This document shows, piece by piece, positions 10,966-22,594 of a stretch of 64,000 nucleotides of DNA; within the stretch, counting starts at the first letter, position 1, and each line of letters starts with the position of its first letter. The stretch covers positions 355,618,943-355,682,942 of the forward strand of contig OW240913.1 in NCBI GenBank assembly GCA_933207985.1, in the 5' to 3' direction. Made by a program: the position numbers and the translations under genes. The DNA is from Pelobates cultripes (taxonomy: Eukaryota > Chordata > Amphibia > Anura > Pelobatidae). A model generated the notes under the pieces. The model worked only from the letters and a program-made list of their open reading frames with translations, was not told the DNA's origin and searched no databases.

Positions 10966-11089
10966 TTTCTTTGTATTTGAAAGTTTATATAGATTCTGTT
11001 AGAGTGAATAGTGCATGTATGTATATATGTATGTGTGTATATAAGTATGAAGGTGAGTGTGTGTATTGGCGTATGCTTGCATACATTGT

Positions 11090-11169
11090 TTAACCCCTTA
11101 AGGACCAAACTTCTGGAATAAAAGGGAATCATGACATGTCACACATGTCATGTGTCCTTAAGGGGTTAA
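11090..11169. mobile_element. 80-bp palindromic TTAA mini-element, piggyBac-like
   Basis: TTAACCCCTTAAGGACCAAA at the left and TGTCCTTAAGGGGTTAA at the right form inverted termini with TTAA at both ends. The middle ATGACATGTCACACATGTCAT is also nearly palindromic. The TTAA target and CCC/GGG terminal bases fit non-autonomous piggyBac-type elements. There is no coding capacity. Confidence 0.75.
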
Positions 11170-11984
11170 ATACATGTATGCAGGAGAAGTGTACATATAT
11201 GCAGCTGTATATGGTGAGCACACATGTATACAGTTGCAAGTGGCTTAATGTGTATATGCATGCTGTTTAACGTTGAGTGTGTGATAGGGGGCATCTATTC
11301 ACATGTAAAGGCAAGCTGGTCAATGCATGTATATGTAAGAGTCAGCCTGCTGATGGACGAATGTATTTATCTGTCAGTTTTGATCGGTAAATGTGCTATT
11401 TGGAAATATGTCTTATCATGCATCTCTGATTTGGACAAATAATATTTTTCCCAGTTTTATTTTCTTTATGGCAAAATTGTTTCTAAAATTGTTTTATTAT
11501 GAAATGTAATTTCTCAGCCATCTTTAAGTATTTACATATGTACTAAATGCCAGATTGAGGATGATTAATGCTCTTCGCATTGACTGCACATGTCTAAACA
11601 CGGCTGTGTGGGTAATGAGAGAAGGAGTGAGAGAAATCATTTTAACTCGCACCACTTAGTGGACGGTTTGGGGCAATTGATCTCTTGACCTTAATCCCAG
11701 AAAACTGTCACATTTCTTCGGAGTTCATTGTACGTCTGAACAATGTGAACTTAAATACTGCAGAAACAAGCCTTAAAAGCTCCTAGCATGTGAGGTCAAA
11801 CCCTGGTCACCACAGCTACATTTTAAATCTTTAGATCACAGGTCAGATAGATTAATGGTGGCAGACACATTTCGAGTGGTTTCAGAAGACCTTGCCATGT
11901 GGTAACTGCTGACTGTGTTTGATGCAATAAAAATGCAACTTTTAGTCCATCACAGTAGATTTCATTTCTATTACACAGGAATGT
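11170..11984. other. No recognised feature
   Basis: Low-complexity TATGTATG-rich sequence flanks the preceding element, then apparently unique DNA. No coding or repeat assignment. Confidence 0.45.
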
Positions 11985-12075
11985 TTGCCTTCTTCTGGAT
12001 CAAGAGCATAAGCTGGAATGTTGGGCGGCTGAACTTGATGGACTTGAGTCTTGTTTTCAGCTTAAATGACTATGT
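11985..12075 (+). mobile_element. CR1-type LINE 3' tail
   Basis: TGCCTTCTTCTGGATCAAGA, GGCTGAACTTGATGGACTTG and AGTCTTGTTTTCAGC ending in ATGACTATGTTATTATG form the terminal 3' UTR block of a CR1-like LINE common in frogs. Only the last 90 bp or so is recognisable. The same block in inverted orientation is at 63135-63196. Confidence 0.75.
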
Positions 12076-15000
12076 TATTATGTTCTCTTCATAAAGTAAC
12101 CATCTGTGTGACCCCTGACTGCCAATTACAATACATAAACTTAGCATTTATTATTATCTGCTTTTATAGAACCCGAATGGGTTCCGTAGCTCGAGGTAAA
12201 TTAGGGTTGTGTAAGACTTATTTTGGCAGAACTGATACAGTATGTTTTGAAGACACTGCTTCCAAAATTACCACCTAATGTGAAATGTAGAAGATTATAT
12301 AAAATGTGCAGAAGTCTAATAGCAATTCTTTAGCAAAGACAGGAGAATGGTATAAATTATTATTTTAGCTTTTATATAGCACCAATGATACTCTACAATT
12401 ATATAAAGGGGATATCTGGAGTTGAAGAAGACTTTGCTAAAACAAGATTTCAATCTATGAGGATTTGAGGTTGGGCGGGTATATATCGTTAGGTGTTTTC
12501 CCCAGGAACGCCTGGTCAAAGGTGGTGATGTTACCACTGCTCTAATCAGAGCCATTATTACCAAGTTATGAGAGTTGAGAATAGAGGAGTGATTTGGAAT
12601 GTAGGAGAACTGTAGAATTTAGAGAGCTGATATGAGAGATATACAAAGGTATGATAGTGGATTAAATTATGCATAAGTAAAGTTGAGTTGTAGAGATCAG
12701 TAATCAACATAGTTTTCAAAGAATGTAACCTGGGGGCACACAATTGAGCAGCAGTATTCTTAAGTAATTGATTACTTTGATACTGTGGTCAGTTGTTTAA
12801 TTGGGCTTTTTTATATTGCTGGCTCTCCATTGAAGAACTGCGTTAGTTAGTGACGTTTAAGGATTTTTACTCACAGAACATTTTGCTGGACTTCATGACA
12901 AGAATTTTAGTGGTCAGTACCCAGTCTGCCACTTTTTTTGCCCATTCTCATATTGCAAATATGTTGAGGATTGATGTATTTTATATAGTCTAAAGTAACA
13001 TGTTCTGCAGATCACTATATATAACAGTATAGCTTATATATAACCATTACCCTCTACCCCCTCCCGGTCTGCTATGTAGATTCTTTAAATACACTAATCA
13101 TCTTTGGTTCCCACTTTGACCTGAGACAGGAAAATGGAGGAACTCATGAAAATAGGTTAACCATTCAATGGTGTAAATTTTAGAGAAGTGTTAAGTTATC
13201 GGAAAAAGGGAGTGTAATAAAAACATAGCTAAAACAATTCAAAATAAAACAAGGGTTGATCAGTGTGACTCTGCCATCCTTTTAGTGATTTTTAGTAATT
13301 TAATATTTAAAGGGTCCTGGACACAGTAGGCGTGGGTGTAATTTCTCCAATGATGAACGAACCATCATTCAGTTACATTGTGTTTTACTAATATTGACCA
13401 CATTTCAGTGTTATGAGTGTGAAACTTATCAGATGAAAATAAACATCACATTGAAATCACATTCATGCCCAGTTTAATAAACTGTTTATGATATCCATCC
13501 ATTAATGGATACAGGGATGATTGGACTAAAAGATAGACAGATAGACCGATGGGCGCATAAAATGGAGGGTAGGATCTTTCCTTTGTTTTCAGGTTTTGTC
13601 AATATTTAGATAGCTTGGACAGAGAGAACACATTGTAACTAGCCCTCGATATCACAGGCATATTAATTCCTCCTAATGGTATGCTCTTCTCAACCTCTGC
13701 CTTAGTTTGCAGAATAATAAGGCTATCCTTTGTTGGTATAAAAGAGACAATGCTAAAATAGACACATTCTGTAGGTGTCTTGCCATGTGAGAAGACAGGA
13801 TTAAAAAATGGAAGAAAAAAAAATAACTTTTAAAGTTTCATTGTTTAGCAGTTTAGTGGACATGTCTTCAGCCGCAAGGCCCTCCCTAATTAGGAAAAGG
13901 CTCTTATGCTATAAACCTATATTCAGCAAGGTTTGTGGAATAAGTAGTATGTCCTCAGCACAGCTAAACTCATCACACAGGATGTGTGAAACTTATCTCT
14001 GAAAATCGATAGCAGCCATACTGTTTGAAAGTTGTGATGGTGTTTACGGTGACCGGTTAATGGAGTTATTTGTCCTTTTACATTCCTACTGTCCCACCCC
14101 AACCCATGGGTCGAATTACGGCATGAACGGTGTGTGCCTGGTAAGGTGGCATCATGTTATAGATTGTAGATGTAGAGTTACTGATAGGATTAAAAACTCA
14201 CAGGTATACCCCATCTCGATCACTTTGCTCTACAAATGACCATTGGTTGACAACTGTTTGTATCTGAATTTATTCTTTATTTTCATTTATTCTCATCTAC
14301 AGTACTTCTCAAAGGCAGCACTATTCCGATGCAATGCCAAACCCAACCCTATCGGACTTCTTCTTATTTCTAATGTTTTAAAAAGAACGTTTCTCTTTAG
14401 GAAAATGTTATCATCTTTTTGGGGGAATTTCTAACTTGTCCGTCCCATCTCATCTCAAGACTAGAGCTGTCTGTTTCACTCACTCCCCTTTACACCCTAT
14501 AGCTCTACCACGCACCTCTTTTTACTCCACAACTATCAACGCCGATGAAGCAACAGACAGCATCATAGTTAAATTAAGAGAAGTAACAATTTTTATCTTT
14601 CGTTCTTTGCTCTGGTTAGAATCTTGTTTTCTTTATGCTATGGCTAATTAGTGTTACGCATGTGTCACCATGTTACATCTTTAATAGGTAACATGAAAAA
14701 GGCATATCTCAGCTGTTTATTTTTATATCAAGCCAGCTCACAGTAAAGTTGTATTTCCCGCTGCCCCTTTACCGGGGCTGTAAACAGTAATCACATCTGT
14801 ACGATGGAATTTGTAGGGTCATTAGCGTGAGGTGTGTACATTATTCCCTTAAGCGCCAGGCAGCACGATGTGTGCTCTTTATAAATAAAGAATATTATAT
14901 AAATAACTAAACAACAGCTTTGTCCATTTTGTGTTGTTAATGAATGAAGCCAAGATTAATATTGCAAATGTTCTGATTTACTTGATTGAGGCTAAATTGA

Positions 15001-15990
15001 CAGCAAAGTTGGTACATTGTGTAATTTGATTACAATTAAAGTTTCTGTTTATTTATTTTATTCTCTCTCTATTTCTCTCTCGGTGTCTATGTTTCTGCAT
15101 CTTATATTTTCTTTATATCTGAATTTGACTATCTCCCACTCACTCTCTCTCTATCTCTGTCTTGCTGTCTATCACTTTGTTTGTCTACCTTTAAAGTAGT
15201 TTTGTCTTTGTGAAAAAAGAACCCCTTGAAATTAGGGGGTCCTAAGTTGGAGCTCGGTATAAGGATACAGTTGAGTATCCTTATGCACCACAACTTCTAT
15301 TTTCAACAATCTACACCTCCAACTGAGCTGCATCACAGGAGATGTCTACATTAGTACATTCAGCTCTGGCGGGACATTATTACCTTACTAGGGACAAAGC
15401 CAAAGACAAAACTGTAGAAAGTAAAAAAAAAGTATAAAAGAGTACAAGACAGGAGTCCAGATAAACATTATGGATTCACGAATTGACTTTAAAAGCCTAC
15501 AAGCCGAGCTTCAGAAAAGGGATTAACCCTCAAAGTAAATGCAAATTTGGAAAAAGAACCCCTTGAATTTAGGGTGCTCAGCCAGTATAGAATGGGAAGG
15601 GAGCCCTACCTTTATTGGTTCTAGGGAATAGGGAAACAATGACCAAAAATGAGGGGAAAAGGCTGGGGTTGTGCTACGGGTATATGTCATCGACACTGGG
15701 TGCCAGGGGGCTAGATAGGAGCACATTGTCCAAACTAAAAGAAGCCTCCAGTTAGCACTCCGGTGTCTCACATCCCTCAAAACACCTACAAACACCCACA
15801 GAGTGAAGGCAGAAAGTACTAAAGCAGTAACAGGGGAGATAGAGGTATGAGGATCCTAATAATAAGTATCCATAGGGCCGCCTGTATTCCAGACAATCTC
15901 CCCCTAAACATACCTCAGCACCGTGAATAATCCACTAGTACCTACCTAAACCATTCTTTCCCTACCTAGGTCAAAACTAAATCAAGTGCG
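12076..15990. other. Long stretch without recognised gene
   Basis: No supported exon. A decayed LINE-tail-like piece (TTTATATAGCACCAATGATA) lies near 12370 on the minus strand. A pyrimidine-rich tract (CTCTCTCTATTTCTCTCTC type) occupies about 15060-15180. A motif AAGAACCCCTTGAA is present twice, at 15218 and 15554, as a short direct repeat. Sequence at 14880-15010 looks unique and balanced enough to be a conserved non-coding candidate, but this is untested. Confidence 0.45.
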
Positions 15991-15994
15991 CACT

Positions 15995-16391
15995 ATGACT
16001 TGCACAGCCTTCCTAAACACTTCCTGTTAAGAGTCATCTAATGTTTACACTTATTTTATTGTAAATTCTGTTTAATTTAGAATTTCTTATCTCCTGCTCT
16101 GTTAATATGCAGAAGCCTCCTGCATATTATTAGAGTTCAATTTATAGAGCAGGAGATGAAAAAAACTTTTAAAGTTTGTTATACCTGATTAAAAATGAAA
16201 CTGTTTTGTTTTCATGCAGGCTGTGTCAGTCACAGCCAGGAGAGGTGTGGCTAGGGCTGAATAAACAGAAGCAAAAGTGATTTGCTCCTAAATGGCAGAG
16301 AATTTAGCAGTGAAACTTCTGATTCATAATCTATACACCAAAACTACTACATTAAGCTAATATTGTTTCAGTGACTATAGTGTCCCTTTAA
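15995..16391 (+). mobile_element. T2-like TTAA element, family C (foldback type), 5'-truncated
   Basis: Ends in GACTATAGTGTCCCTTTAA (TTAA at 16388-16391). A central inverted repeat, ATCTCCTGCTCT to AGAGCAGGAGAT, lies at about 16090-16160. The right arm, with GTCAGTCACAGCCAGGAGAG, GGCAGAGAATTTAGCAGTGA and CTATACACCAAAACTAC, matches 23345-23535 and 63495-63645. The left terminus is missing. Confidence 0.75.
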
Positions 16392-16573
16392 TTATACATT
16401 TTTTATGATGTGTAATTGTGTATTGATTTTTTTGTGAAAATGTTACTTTCTTTTATCTGGCCGGAGCTCTATGTTGGGTCAGAGTCTACTGTTATCTGAA
16501 CCAAACTGCTGCTCGACCTACATAGCCTCTGCTGCAGGTTAACAATTCTTTAATTCTATGGATTAAGTATATG

Positions 16574-17041
16574 TTAAAGGGACACTCCAGGCACCGAGGT
16601 CACTTCTGCCCATTGGAGTGGTCTTGGTGCCAACTGCCACCACCCTTAATCCTGCAAGTGTAATTATTGCAGTTCTTATAAACTGCAATAATTACCTTGC
16701 AGGGTTAGGTCCTCCTCTAGTAGCTGTCTATCAGACAGCCACTAGAGGGACTTCCGTGTTCTTAGAACATGAAAATGTTTTAAATGACGCTGGACATCCT
16801 CACGATATGTGAGGACCTCCAGCATCGCTGAAATCCCCATAGGAAAGCATTGAGAAATGCTTACCTATGGGGTGGTCTAATGCGCTGGCTGATGTTGGCG
16901 GATAAGGAGAGTAGGCGAAGACTGACCCAGCGCCGAGGGACATCGGTGCAGGACTCAGGTAAGTCACTGCAGGGGTTTAAACCACTTTAGCAACATGGGA
17001 TGGGGGGTGGGAGGTAGAAGGGCACTGGATAGTCCCTTTAA
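16574..17041 (+). mobile_element. T2-like TTAA element, family B, apparently full length
   Basis: TTAAAGGGACACTCCAGG at the left and AGTCCCTTTAA at the right, with TTAA at both ends, give a 468-bp element with no coding capacity. It contains a hairpin of about 15-bp arms (TAATTATTGCAGTT / AACTGCAATAATTA at 16661-16695). It also has an internal CACTAGAGGGACTTCC and CCCATAGGAAAGCATTG shared with 22719-23277, 24211-24520 and 62552-63001. Confidence 0.8.
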
Positions 17042-18439
17042 AATAGTTTTGTATCCCAAATATGTTGATCTATAGAATTTTGGTATTAAACAAAGCAGGA
17101 TGACTCATGGTATCAGATGTTGGGAACATGTGATTAAATAGGTGGCAGGGCCTAATTCCAATAGTCTACCCAAAAGTTGATTATACACATATTTTTTGTA
17201 TTATGCTATAATTCTAACGGTCTTACATACTTATTATGCCTCCAAAATATTCCTTTCAGTTCCTTTCCTTTACAACATTAGCTAATAAACACAAGGCTAT
17301 CACAAAGGATACGTACAGTGAAACATCCCCAACTGAATATGGTTTTATACCCTTACAGTACACTACTCTCGTTGGTTCTCATATTTCATCACAGTCTTCA
17401 GGTCTTGGTTGCATTTTCCTTGATTATTTATCTTTGTAATAAATCAAAGTTTACTGCAGTTATACCTTTGCTTAGTAAGCAATTGCCATTGAAAAGAGTT
17501 CTTTTTTATAGTGAATTTACAAGAACATACATAAAATAGCGTGCTGTGCCACTCGATTCCTGGTTTATGATGATAAACTGCTCGTACCAAGTAGGCCCAG
17601 ATATGAAGTGGAGATTGCTGTTCTGCAGCTCAGATCTGTTAGCACACTGATCCTTATATGACCTCTTCCTTTGTCTTCTGCCTGTGTTCTGCTGGTCTCA
17701 ACTGGCCTGAAACATGTATCCTTTCTCATTCAGACATTCCCCCGACATTCCAAACATGACATTTTCTATCACATGCAAATAATAAAGATATGATTATCAA
17801 ACAAGGAAGTTGCTGGCATACCAGGCTCATTTATCATGATGATGTTCAAGAATGCAAGAGGAAAAAAAAGCTGAAATAATTGGCTGTCGTTAGACTCAAC
17901 AGCTTGCTGTGGAAGTTATAAAGGAAATTAATTCTCAGATTAAGGGAAAAAATGACTTAGAACCACCTCTATAAAGCACTGTCATTTTTATTTTATTTTT
18001 TTACTCATAATATTTTTCTCTATTTTTATAAATAATCTTTAAAGTAATCGTGATTCCTGTAACAACGTACAGCATGTGTTCTGATAGAGTGTCCGGAAAT
18101 ATATTATTTTGGAGTGAAAGAAAATGAAGCCGTTGGATAATATTTGACATATCATGTCAAATGCAGGAGAACTGATCTTTGGAATTATCGGATTTATTTT
18201 ACCCTCATCTGGATTTTTCTACGAAAGGTATTAACATCTATTAATCAAATAAAAGGCCACCTAATGACGGCATAGATCCTAATTAGAGTCTGCACACTGG
18301 AATATTCGGGAAATATTTTTTTTATTTATTTACAAAACACAAATGAACAAGACTGATTTCTGAACATACATTGATGGGTAAAATTTGACAAGTGTACTTC
18401 GCCCACAGAGGTTATTGGAAGTTCTTTCATTATTTTTTT
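17042..18439. other. No recognised feature
   Basis: AT-rich, apparently single-copy sequence with short open frames only (for example 17236-17439) that match no domain I know. Confidence 0.45.
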
Positions 18440-18515
18440 TCTGATATTATTATTTTTATTATTATTTATATAGCGCCATCAGATTCTGTAGCGCTGTACA
18501 ATGGGATATCAACAG
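18440..18515 (-). mobile_element. L2-like LINE/SINE 3' tail remnant
   Basis: On the minus strand it reads GTACAGCGCTACAGAATC, then GGCGCTATATAAATAAT and a (TAA)n tail. This is the same terminal block as at 26700, 28620, 29025 and 49055. Only the tail survives. Confidence 0.7.
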
Positions 18516-18769
18516 TTGTTTAACTGAACTCTCCTGTCTGTTGTTGTGCCACAAATAAGGGTATATTTAATTACTTATGCATGTTACTATTGTTGCCATT
18601 GATGTTAATATTGTGTGCAATATTTTGAAGTCCCGTTTGCTGCTTTTTTCAATTAATAAAATTCTCCACGTCTTCAATCATTAGCATTAATCAGACTTAC
18701 TCTGCTTTGAAATTCTAGCAACGCATTTTGCAAAACAGCTGTAAGATTAGATAAGAGAGCTTTGTGAAT

Positions 18770-20450
18770 GCAAAGTCTCACTTTTTAAGTAAGGCGTGTT
18801 TTATTAGGTTAGATTTTCTTGTAAACAATTCCATGGGTAGTAGATATCGTTTGCAGATATTTTTAGATATCCCACATTATCAAACACATCCACCAACCAT
18901 TCATTTCAATAATAAATGATTGCTAATGATGTAATCTGTTTTTATTTATTGCGTTATTAAATAAATGTATCTGTTACAGAGCATCAATAATTGATGATGT
19001 GATAAGTTACCGTGTAACCTAGGAGATATAGAACACAGATGGTCCATTATGGGGAGATGATAAAAATGGAATGATGGAGGGATTTTTACTAATCTTCTGA
19101 GCAGCAGCAACTGTGTCTTGTAGGTTTAAACAGGGCCAATCCTCCTACATGTACAAGCATGTGGCATGAATGATGCACAGCTGTGACCTGTGTGTTCAAC
19201 TAGGGCGACGGGCTCAAGGTCTGCACACCCTGACCCATCACCTGCAGGCATAGAACAAAATTAAGTTAGCACAAAGGGTTTATGTAAACCATACATCTGT
19301 ACCAGATTAGCCTGCATTTTATTTTAAATATGGGGGTTGGATTATAGAGGGGAGGTTATTTTTATCGAGCATAGCCAGTGGGTGGAGGATCCATGGCCAA
19401 ACAGCTAGCTGTTGGGTGGTGTTAGACACCTCGGATCAGAGCATGTCCAACACTTAGTTCTTTTATATTAGTTGAGAATGGCTCATATTAGAATTTGGAA
19501 GTTTGGGGGGTCACTGTATTTAAAGTATATTGTATATAAATTGAGGGAGTGCAGATTTTATATGCAGCTAAGCGCAGTGTTTACTGCTGTCACTGGTTTG
19601 CAGGACAACAATTCAGATGACGTGCGTTTTTTAAACTGCACCTTACTTATCTATCTGGTAAAACAGCATTTAACTTCGAGCACTGTGTGTTTGGTTACTC
19701 TGATTCCTTGACAAAACAGGAGTTAAATCATGATATTGGGCATCACACCTTCCTTTATTATGCTATGGCGGTTAGCATGTGTGCAAGTGGCTCGGGGGCA
19801 CCGTCTAATCATTATTATTACTGACCTATCTCATCTCACCATGGACTGATGATTTATGTATCTAATGCATAGTGTACTTAACTGTCATTCCTTGCACACC
19901 CCATGAAAGAAGAGGAGAGACTGTGTAGATGTCTTTAAATCAGGACCAAGTTCATTTCTGATTTTATATAAACAGTATGTATTTGGCAATACAGATCAAC
20001 TCCCCCCTCCCTTCCCCCCAACTGGTTTTGCACCCCTACCTGTCACAGGTGCTTCACGCAAGGGCCCTATTTCACTTTGACCTACAGAGAGTCCCAGGAG
20101 GAAGAATTTTCTAAGTAAGTGGATTAATCTCATAAGAGCAGGCATTAGGCTGCTAGAGTAGGACCTGCCAAGAATGGGGAACATTGGCGTTGTGGCAGGC
20201 TTATGCAATTTATGATCATATACTGTAGATTATTGATGCTCTGTAACAGATACATTTATTTAATAATGCAATTAATAAATACAGATTACATCATTGGCAA
20301 CCTATTGTTATTGAAATGAAGGGTTCATGGATGGGTTTGACAATGTAGGATATCTAAAAATATCTACAAACAATTTCTACACATTATTTATGCCTAGGTT
20401 AGGTGTTTTCAAAAAACTTATTTGTGAGCTTTCTTTGAAATCACTGTTTA
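18770..20450. repeat. Long inverted repeat, about 150-bp well-matched arms, 1.2-kb loop
   Basis: The left arm at 18845-18995 (GCAGATATTTTTAGATATCC, AATGATGTAATCTGT, AATGTATCTGTTACAGAGC) is the reverse complement of the right arm at 20228-20380 (GCTCTGTAACAGATACATT, ACAGATTACATCATT, GGATATCTAAAAATATCTAC). I estimate roughly 80-85% identity. Weaker similarity seems to extend outwards to about 18770 and 20450. The 1.2-kb loop (19000-20220) holds no supported ORF. It could be a foldback element or an ancient inverted duplication. I see no clear TIR or target duplication. Confidence 0.8.
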
Positions 20451-22084
20451 GCGAGTGAGCTGGATTTTGTATGTTGTCTATGTTGGCGCAAGCAGCACTT
20501 TTATAATGTATGCATGTTCAGGTGAGTGCAGCTCCTTGGTTTTATATATATCACAGAACATGCACTGCTTGAAATTTAAGTCACAATAGAAGGACTGTGG
20601 TTATCCAATTGGTAATAGAATCTATTTTTCCTCCACCCTCATTATTCCCACAGTCAGACTTTTGAACATTGAAACACAAATATAGAATTTTCGTTCTGCA
20701 ACAAAGCTGCCACTTTTTGCTACATCAACTTGTACTTTTTAACACTTTCTATTTTTAAAGCAGGTAACAATTAAGTAATTTCTGGATAAATAGAGGATGA
20801 ATTGCTCTCATTTATGAGTCTGTTTATTTTATAGGTAGTCATTTACTGTTGTTGATGGTTATAAATAGTCCTTCATTTATCTTCATGTTTGATTTCTAAC
20901 ACAGGGATTTCTAGGGTTCTACATGTAACGGAGAGAATGCACGTGTTACTATTTCAAACAACACGAGAACGTGTCGTAATTGCTCAGATATTTACATAGT
21001 TGTAAAAATAAAAGCTCAGGTCGATTTAACGATATCCCATAAGTCTGGAAAAGTAATGAGGCCGGCTCTTTTTTTTTTCTTTCTTAACTGCATTTTGCTT
21101 ATGTGTGTTATTCGGGGCTGCGGGATTCTTGCTTCCAATGAATGTACTGCAGTAATTACAATTAATAGCCATGCCACCCACCAGCAGAAAAAGGCAGGAG
21201 CTTCGATGAATCAGCTCTACTAGCGAAGACGTTCCTTGTGAGTGCAAATGACACCTTGGTTTTCATTTGAATGGAAGTATTGTCTTCTGTAGCCATTCTA
21301 CTCTTTGGAAATCACTTCTTTGTAGACAAATCTCAAAAAGTTAGCAGTCAGCAATACAAAAAATTGCTGACATGATCAGAGGTGCCCAGAGGACAAGAGT
21401 TTCTCAAACTGGTGCGCTACTCGATGACTTATTACGTTGACTAAAAGGAAATCCATTCTAACTGTTCCCTTAACTCTTTACTGGCCGGTGGAGATGCCAG
21501 GACATGTTCTGGGATTAAAAATGATCCCTTAAACAGCTGTTTCCTTCACGTTCCTTTTGTCTGAAGTGATAAAACACGCCTGGGATTTAACTCTAATTCG
21601 TAGAGGCAGTGATTAAATCTTTTAATGGTTTTCAATAAGTGTATTGTTTTAAATTTGCAAAAATAAATAGGACTATCATGCAAATCCTTTAATACTGTAG
21701 TTTAGCCAAGACAACAGGGCACAATGCTCTAGAACCATTTTTTTCTAAAATTCCACTGTAAACAAAATCCCTTTCTGACACATTTCAGATCTCCCAGCGA
21801 GTAGGAATAGCAAAGCTGGGAGCAATTACCATCCACTTCTAATTTCTTTCTATACTAATAGCCAAATGAGTTATACAGTTGAGATATTTTGCTTATGGCA
21901 ATTTAAAGGGAAATTGTAACTTCTCAGATTTTTTTTAAATTTTATATTTACTTATCCCCCAAATGTAACAAATATATGTTCATGAGGTGTGAAAAATACC
22001 ATTTTAAGTAGAAATATACACTTTGTTATCTTGCAAATGGGCACCTCCATCTTAGCTCACTGTCAGTCTTTGTTATTATACAGA
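20451..22084. other. No recognised gene
   Basis: AT-rich sequence without identifiable exons. ATTTAAAGGGAAATTGTAAC at about 21902 may be the end of another decayed TTAAAGG element, but I cannot find its partner terminus. Confidence 0.4.
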
Positions 22085-22590
22085 TTAAAGGGACACTATA
22101 CTCACCCAGACCACTTCAGCTTATTATCACTATTAACACTATAGTGCCAGGAAAACGAGATTGTTTTCCTGGCACTATAGTGGTCCTTTAATGTAGTTGT
22201 TCTTGTGTCTATAGCCTGTTCCTGCAGGCTTTTCAATGTATATGCTACCTTTTCATGGAAAAGGCAGCATAGTAACACCTCTAGTGGTAGTGACTCAGAC
22301 GGCCACTAGAGGTACTTCCTACTTTAGTGCTGCAGTGTGCAGCACTGGCATTCAGGACACAGAGTTTTCCCCATGGAGATGCCTTGATTCAATGCATCTC
22401 TAAGAGGAGATGCTCTTTGGCTCTGCATTGCGTCTTACTGTACCTTCGCAATGGCCTCCTGATGCTTTCCTATGGGACAGCATTGGGTTGGCTGAAATAA
22501 TCAAGACTTATGAACCCAGCCATGGAGTTGTGGCCAGGTAGGAATAAAAGATGGCGTTGGAGAAAAGGTGAGTAAAATTACCTTTTTACA
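22085..22590 (+). mobile_element. T2-like TTAA element, family A-related, right end lost
   Basis: Begins TTAAAGGGACACTATACT and shares GGCCACTAGAGG, GTGCAGCACTGG and CCCCATGGAGATGCC with the family A copy at 49860-50247. It carries a 59-bp hairpin insert at 22133-22191. Its right terminus is missing where family C sequence begins near 22595. Confidence 0.65.
22133..22191. mobile_element. 59-bp TTAA-flanked hairpin inserted in a TTAA element
   Basis: TTAACACTATAGTGCCAGG and CCTGGCACTATAGTGGTCC frame the short loop, with AAAACGAGATTGTTTT at the apex and TTAA at both ends. The arms match over about 22 bp, making almost the whole insert a stem. It is too small to code for anything and is probably a minimal deletion derivative mobilised by the same transposase. 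Confidence 0.65.
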
Positions 22591-22594
22591 TAGA

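Noticed and set aside
15218..15580. Direct repeat AAGAACCCCTTGAA as an LTR or MITE boundary
   Set aside because: Similarity is limited to about 20 bp around the motif, with no TG...CA ends, TIR or target duplication.
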